The notes below the pieces were generated by a model, which was given only the letters and a program-made list of their open reading frames with translations, made no database searches and was not told the DNA's origin. DNA of 7,394 nucleotides from Halothiobacillus neapolitanus (GTDB taxonomy: Bacteria > Pseudomonadota > Gammaproteobacteria > Halothiobacillales > Halothiobacillaceae): assembly GCA_020722165.1 (NCBI GenBank), contig DYLI01000080.1, positions 1 through 7,394 on the forward strand, read 5' to 3'. This document shows, one piece after another, positions 6,484 through 7,394 of the stretch. Position numbers and translations under genes: made by a program. Every line of letters starts with the position of its first letter. Within the stretch, counting starts at the first letter, position 1.

Positions 6484-7046
6484 TGCAGGCTCAAGTTCAA
6501 AAGACCCGTGGTATCCAAGGTAACCTTCCAAGTGGCGCCGCCGCCCGAGACGGCGTAAACCAAATTGGCGTTCATGTTTGCAAGGGTGCCGTTGGGTTGC
6601 TGCTGCGCCAGCCTGCCGTCGGGGAGGAAAACCAGCGTGTTCCCTACGGGGCCGACTGCCTGGCAGTTCACCCCGGGAGACATCTCGGCTGAACCGCTGC
6701 GGTCTGGGGTGGCTTGAGTGGCGCCTAGTCTGCCCCAGGCAACCCAGGCGCAATCGGCCTGCGGCATATAGTTCACCACGCGCGAGGAGCTGATGGCATA
6801 AGCGCGCGCCCAGTCGATGCCCGAGGTGATGGATTGCGCCACCTCGCGTGCGCGCTGCCGAGCGTACATGTTTGAAAACGACGGGAAGGCGATGGTTGCG
6901 AGGATGGCGACAATGGCGATGACCACCAACAGTTCGACCAAGGTGAAGCCCAAGACGAGTCTCGACCGACATTTCATCTGTGGTTTGGCCTGAGGTTTCT
7001 CCTTGCGAGGAGGCGGGGCGGCTAGGTGGGCAGGAGAGGACATCAT
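6480..7046 (-). CDS. FimT/FimU (GspH-type) minor pilin, first gene of the operon (188 aa from the outermost start)
   Basis: The pilin helix FTLVELLVVIAIVAILATIAFP has Glu5 and Pro22 in mature numbering, followed by SFSNMYARQRAREVAQSI and a beta domain with FLPDGRL (140-146), a GspH/FimT-like motif. Cysteines 99 and 128 may pair. By order it corresponds to FimU, which links the tip complex to the major pilin; by sequence FimT and FimU cannot be separated here. Start choice is unsettled. ATG 7046 (or 7043) gives a 33-residue Pro/Lys-rich leader, whereas ATG 6977 gives the ordinary leader MKCRSRLVLG. Neither has a good Shine-Dalgarno; an AAGGAG at 7004-6999 is about 21 bases from ATG 6977, too far. 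The stop overlaps pilV by four bases (ATGA). The regulatory repeats at 7115-7146 lie directly upstream. Confidence 0.88.
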   Translation of the reverse strand: MMSSPAHLAAPPPRKEKPQAKPQMKCRSRLVLGFTLVELLVVIAIVAILATIAFPSFSNMYARQRAREVAQSITSGIDWARAYAISSSRVVNYMPQADCAWVAWGRLGATQATPDRSGSAEMSPGVNCQAVGPVGNTLVFLPDGRLAQQQPNGTLANMNANLVYAVSGGGATWKVTLDTTGLLNLSLQ

Positions 7047-7077
7047 GACAAGTATGAAGCTGGAGAACTCAATGCGA

Positions 7078-7083
7078 GTTATA
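7078..7083 (-). promoter_or_regulatory. Possible -10 box TATAAC of the minor-pilin operon
   Basis: Minus strand TATAAC matches the sigma-70 -10 consensus at five of six positions and would start transcription near 7071, about 25 bases before ATG 7046. No recognisable -35 hexamer lies 16-18 bases upstream, which would suit an activator-dependent promoter given the repeats at 7115-7146. A nearby GG...GC pair resembling a sigma-54 site has the wrong spacing by one base. Confidence 0.35.
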
Positions 7084-7114
7084 GCCAGCTTTTTGACAGG
7101 GAGCGCAGACTTTC

Positions 7115-7146
7115 CGACGAACGGATGCCTGGAGGCGACGAACGGT
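7115..7146 (-). promoter_or_regulatory. Tandem LytTR/AlgR-type operator: two CCGTTCGTCG direct repeats
   Basis: On the minus strand CCGTTCGTCG occurs at 7145-7136 and again, identically, at 7124-7115, in the same orientation and 21 bp apart, two turns of the helix. Both nine-base cores (ACCGTTCGT at 7146-7138 and TCCGTTCGT at 7125-7117) satisfy the LytTR direct-repeat consensus [TA][AC][CA]GTTN[AG][TG], with the standard 12-bp gap. CCGTTCGTC is also the published AlgR core. In P. aeruginosa the FimS-AlgR system activates the equivalent fimU-pilVWXY1Y2E operon. The near copy ends about 34 bases upstream of the TATAAC box, just above where a -35 would be. I infer an AlgR-like activator site; its regulator is not in this window. 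Confidence 0.75.
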
Positions 7147-7261
7147 ATTTTTTGTATCTATTGGAACGACGCGGTGCGCTCCATTGCGCGCTGTCGCGGC
7201 GCCGAGGTGGGCTCTCACGGCAATGCAGGGCCGCCCTAAGTTTCCTTGACCCCACGGGGGC

Positions 7262-7394
7262 TCAGAGGCAGGATTGCAGGCCGACGGCGATGCCGCGGCA
7301 TTGGGCGCAAAGCCACAGGGCCTGGGCGCGGCGAGCGTGGTCGCAGTCCCAGTCGGAGAGGACTTGCCGGAGCTGGCCGCCTTGCCAGTGGTTG
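7262..7394 (-). CDS. C-terminal end of an unrecognised gene (43 codons visible)
   Basis: This minus-strand frame runs in from the right edge and stops at TGA 7264-7262. It encodes 43 residues from NHWQGGQLRQVLSDWDCDH to a short tail ending GLQSCL. It has three tryptophans and four cysteines, two of them as CAQC. Codon third positions are mostly C or G, more so than in the competing frames, which supports it as the coding frame. I do not recognise the family. It is followed by 215 bp without a gene before fimT, so it is likely a separate transcription unit. The opposite-strand frame in register is also open and codes for an Ala/Gly/Val-rich string, so the call is tentative. Confidence 0.4.
   Translation of the reverse strand, partial: NHWQGGQLRQVLSDWDCDHARRAQALWLCAQCRGIAVGLQSCL

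Noticed and set aside
6484..6972. Open frame continuing upstream of pilV through fimT in another frame, same strand
   Set aside because: It overlaps fimT fully, encodes an Arg/His-rich string, and pilV has a proper class III leader at 6483.
7066..7088. Sigma-54-like TGGC...GCA near the operon start
   Set aside because: GG and GC elements are nine rather than ten bases apart, a spacing sigma-54 does not tolerate.
7093..7098. Perfect TTGACA on the plus strand (possible divergent promoter)
   Set aside because: No -10 box 16-18 bases downstream and no plus-strand gene follows.
7227..7260. Two small GC hairpins after the right-hand partial gene
   Set aside because: Stems of only four base pairs and no T-run; not supportable as a terminator.
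1..7394. CRISPR arrays, tRNA/rRNA genes, insertion sequences
   Set aside because: No regularly spaced repeat arrays, cloverleaf, rRNA-like or transposase-like sequence seen on either strand.

Overview
The window carries a type IV pilus minor-pilin operon read leftward (minus strand). Gene order in the direction of transcription is fimT/fimU-like, pilV, pilW, pilX, pilY1, a small secreted protein, and a second FimT/GspH-type prepilin cut by the left edge. This is the layout of the Pseudomonas-type fimU-pilVWXY1Y2E cluster, so the source is most likely a moderately GC-rich proteobacterium of the gamma, beta or Acidithiobacillia type. The sequence alone does not fix the genus.

Region by region: 7262-7394 holds the last 43 codons of an unrecognised minus-strand gene. 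The 215 bp at 7047-7261 form the operon's control region. Here two perfect copies of the 10-mer CCGTTCGTCG lie in direct orientation exactly 21 bp apart, upstream of a TATAAC -10-like box. The 9-mer core is the binding sequence known for AlgR, a LytTR response regulator that activates the same operon in P. aeruginosa. From 7046 down to 717 five genes are packed with overlaps of 4, 1 and 1 bp and one 9-bp gap. A small secreted Pro/Lys/Arg-rich protein follows (447-692). The 205-bp gap at 242-446 contains a 15-bp interrupted hairpin and a weak intrinsic-terminator-like structure. The partial prepilin occupies 1-241.

How the genes work together: the four complete prepilin-like proteins have class III signal peptides for the prepilin peptidase PilD. 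In known systems such minor pilins assemble as a priming complex at the pilus tip together with the large secreted adhesin/mechanosensor PilY1. The PilX-like protein lacks Glu5, as expected for the tip-most GspK-like subunit. Notable departures are a PilY1 whose MIDAS-like motif has lost its first Asp, an orphan protein in the pilY2 slot, and a FimT-type protein (with Asp5 and Gly22) in the slot where pilE is expected.
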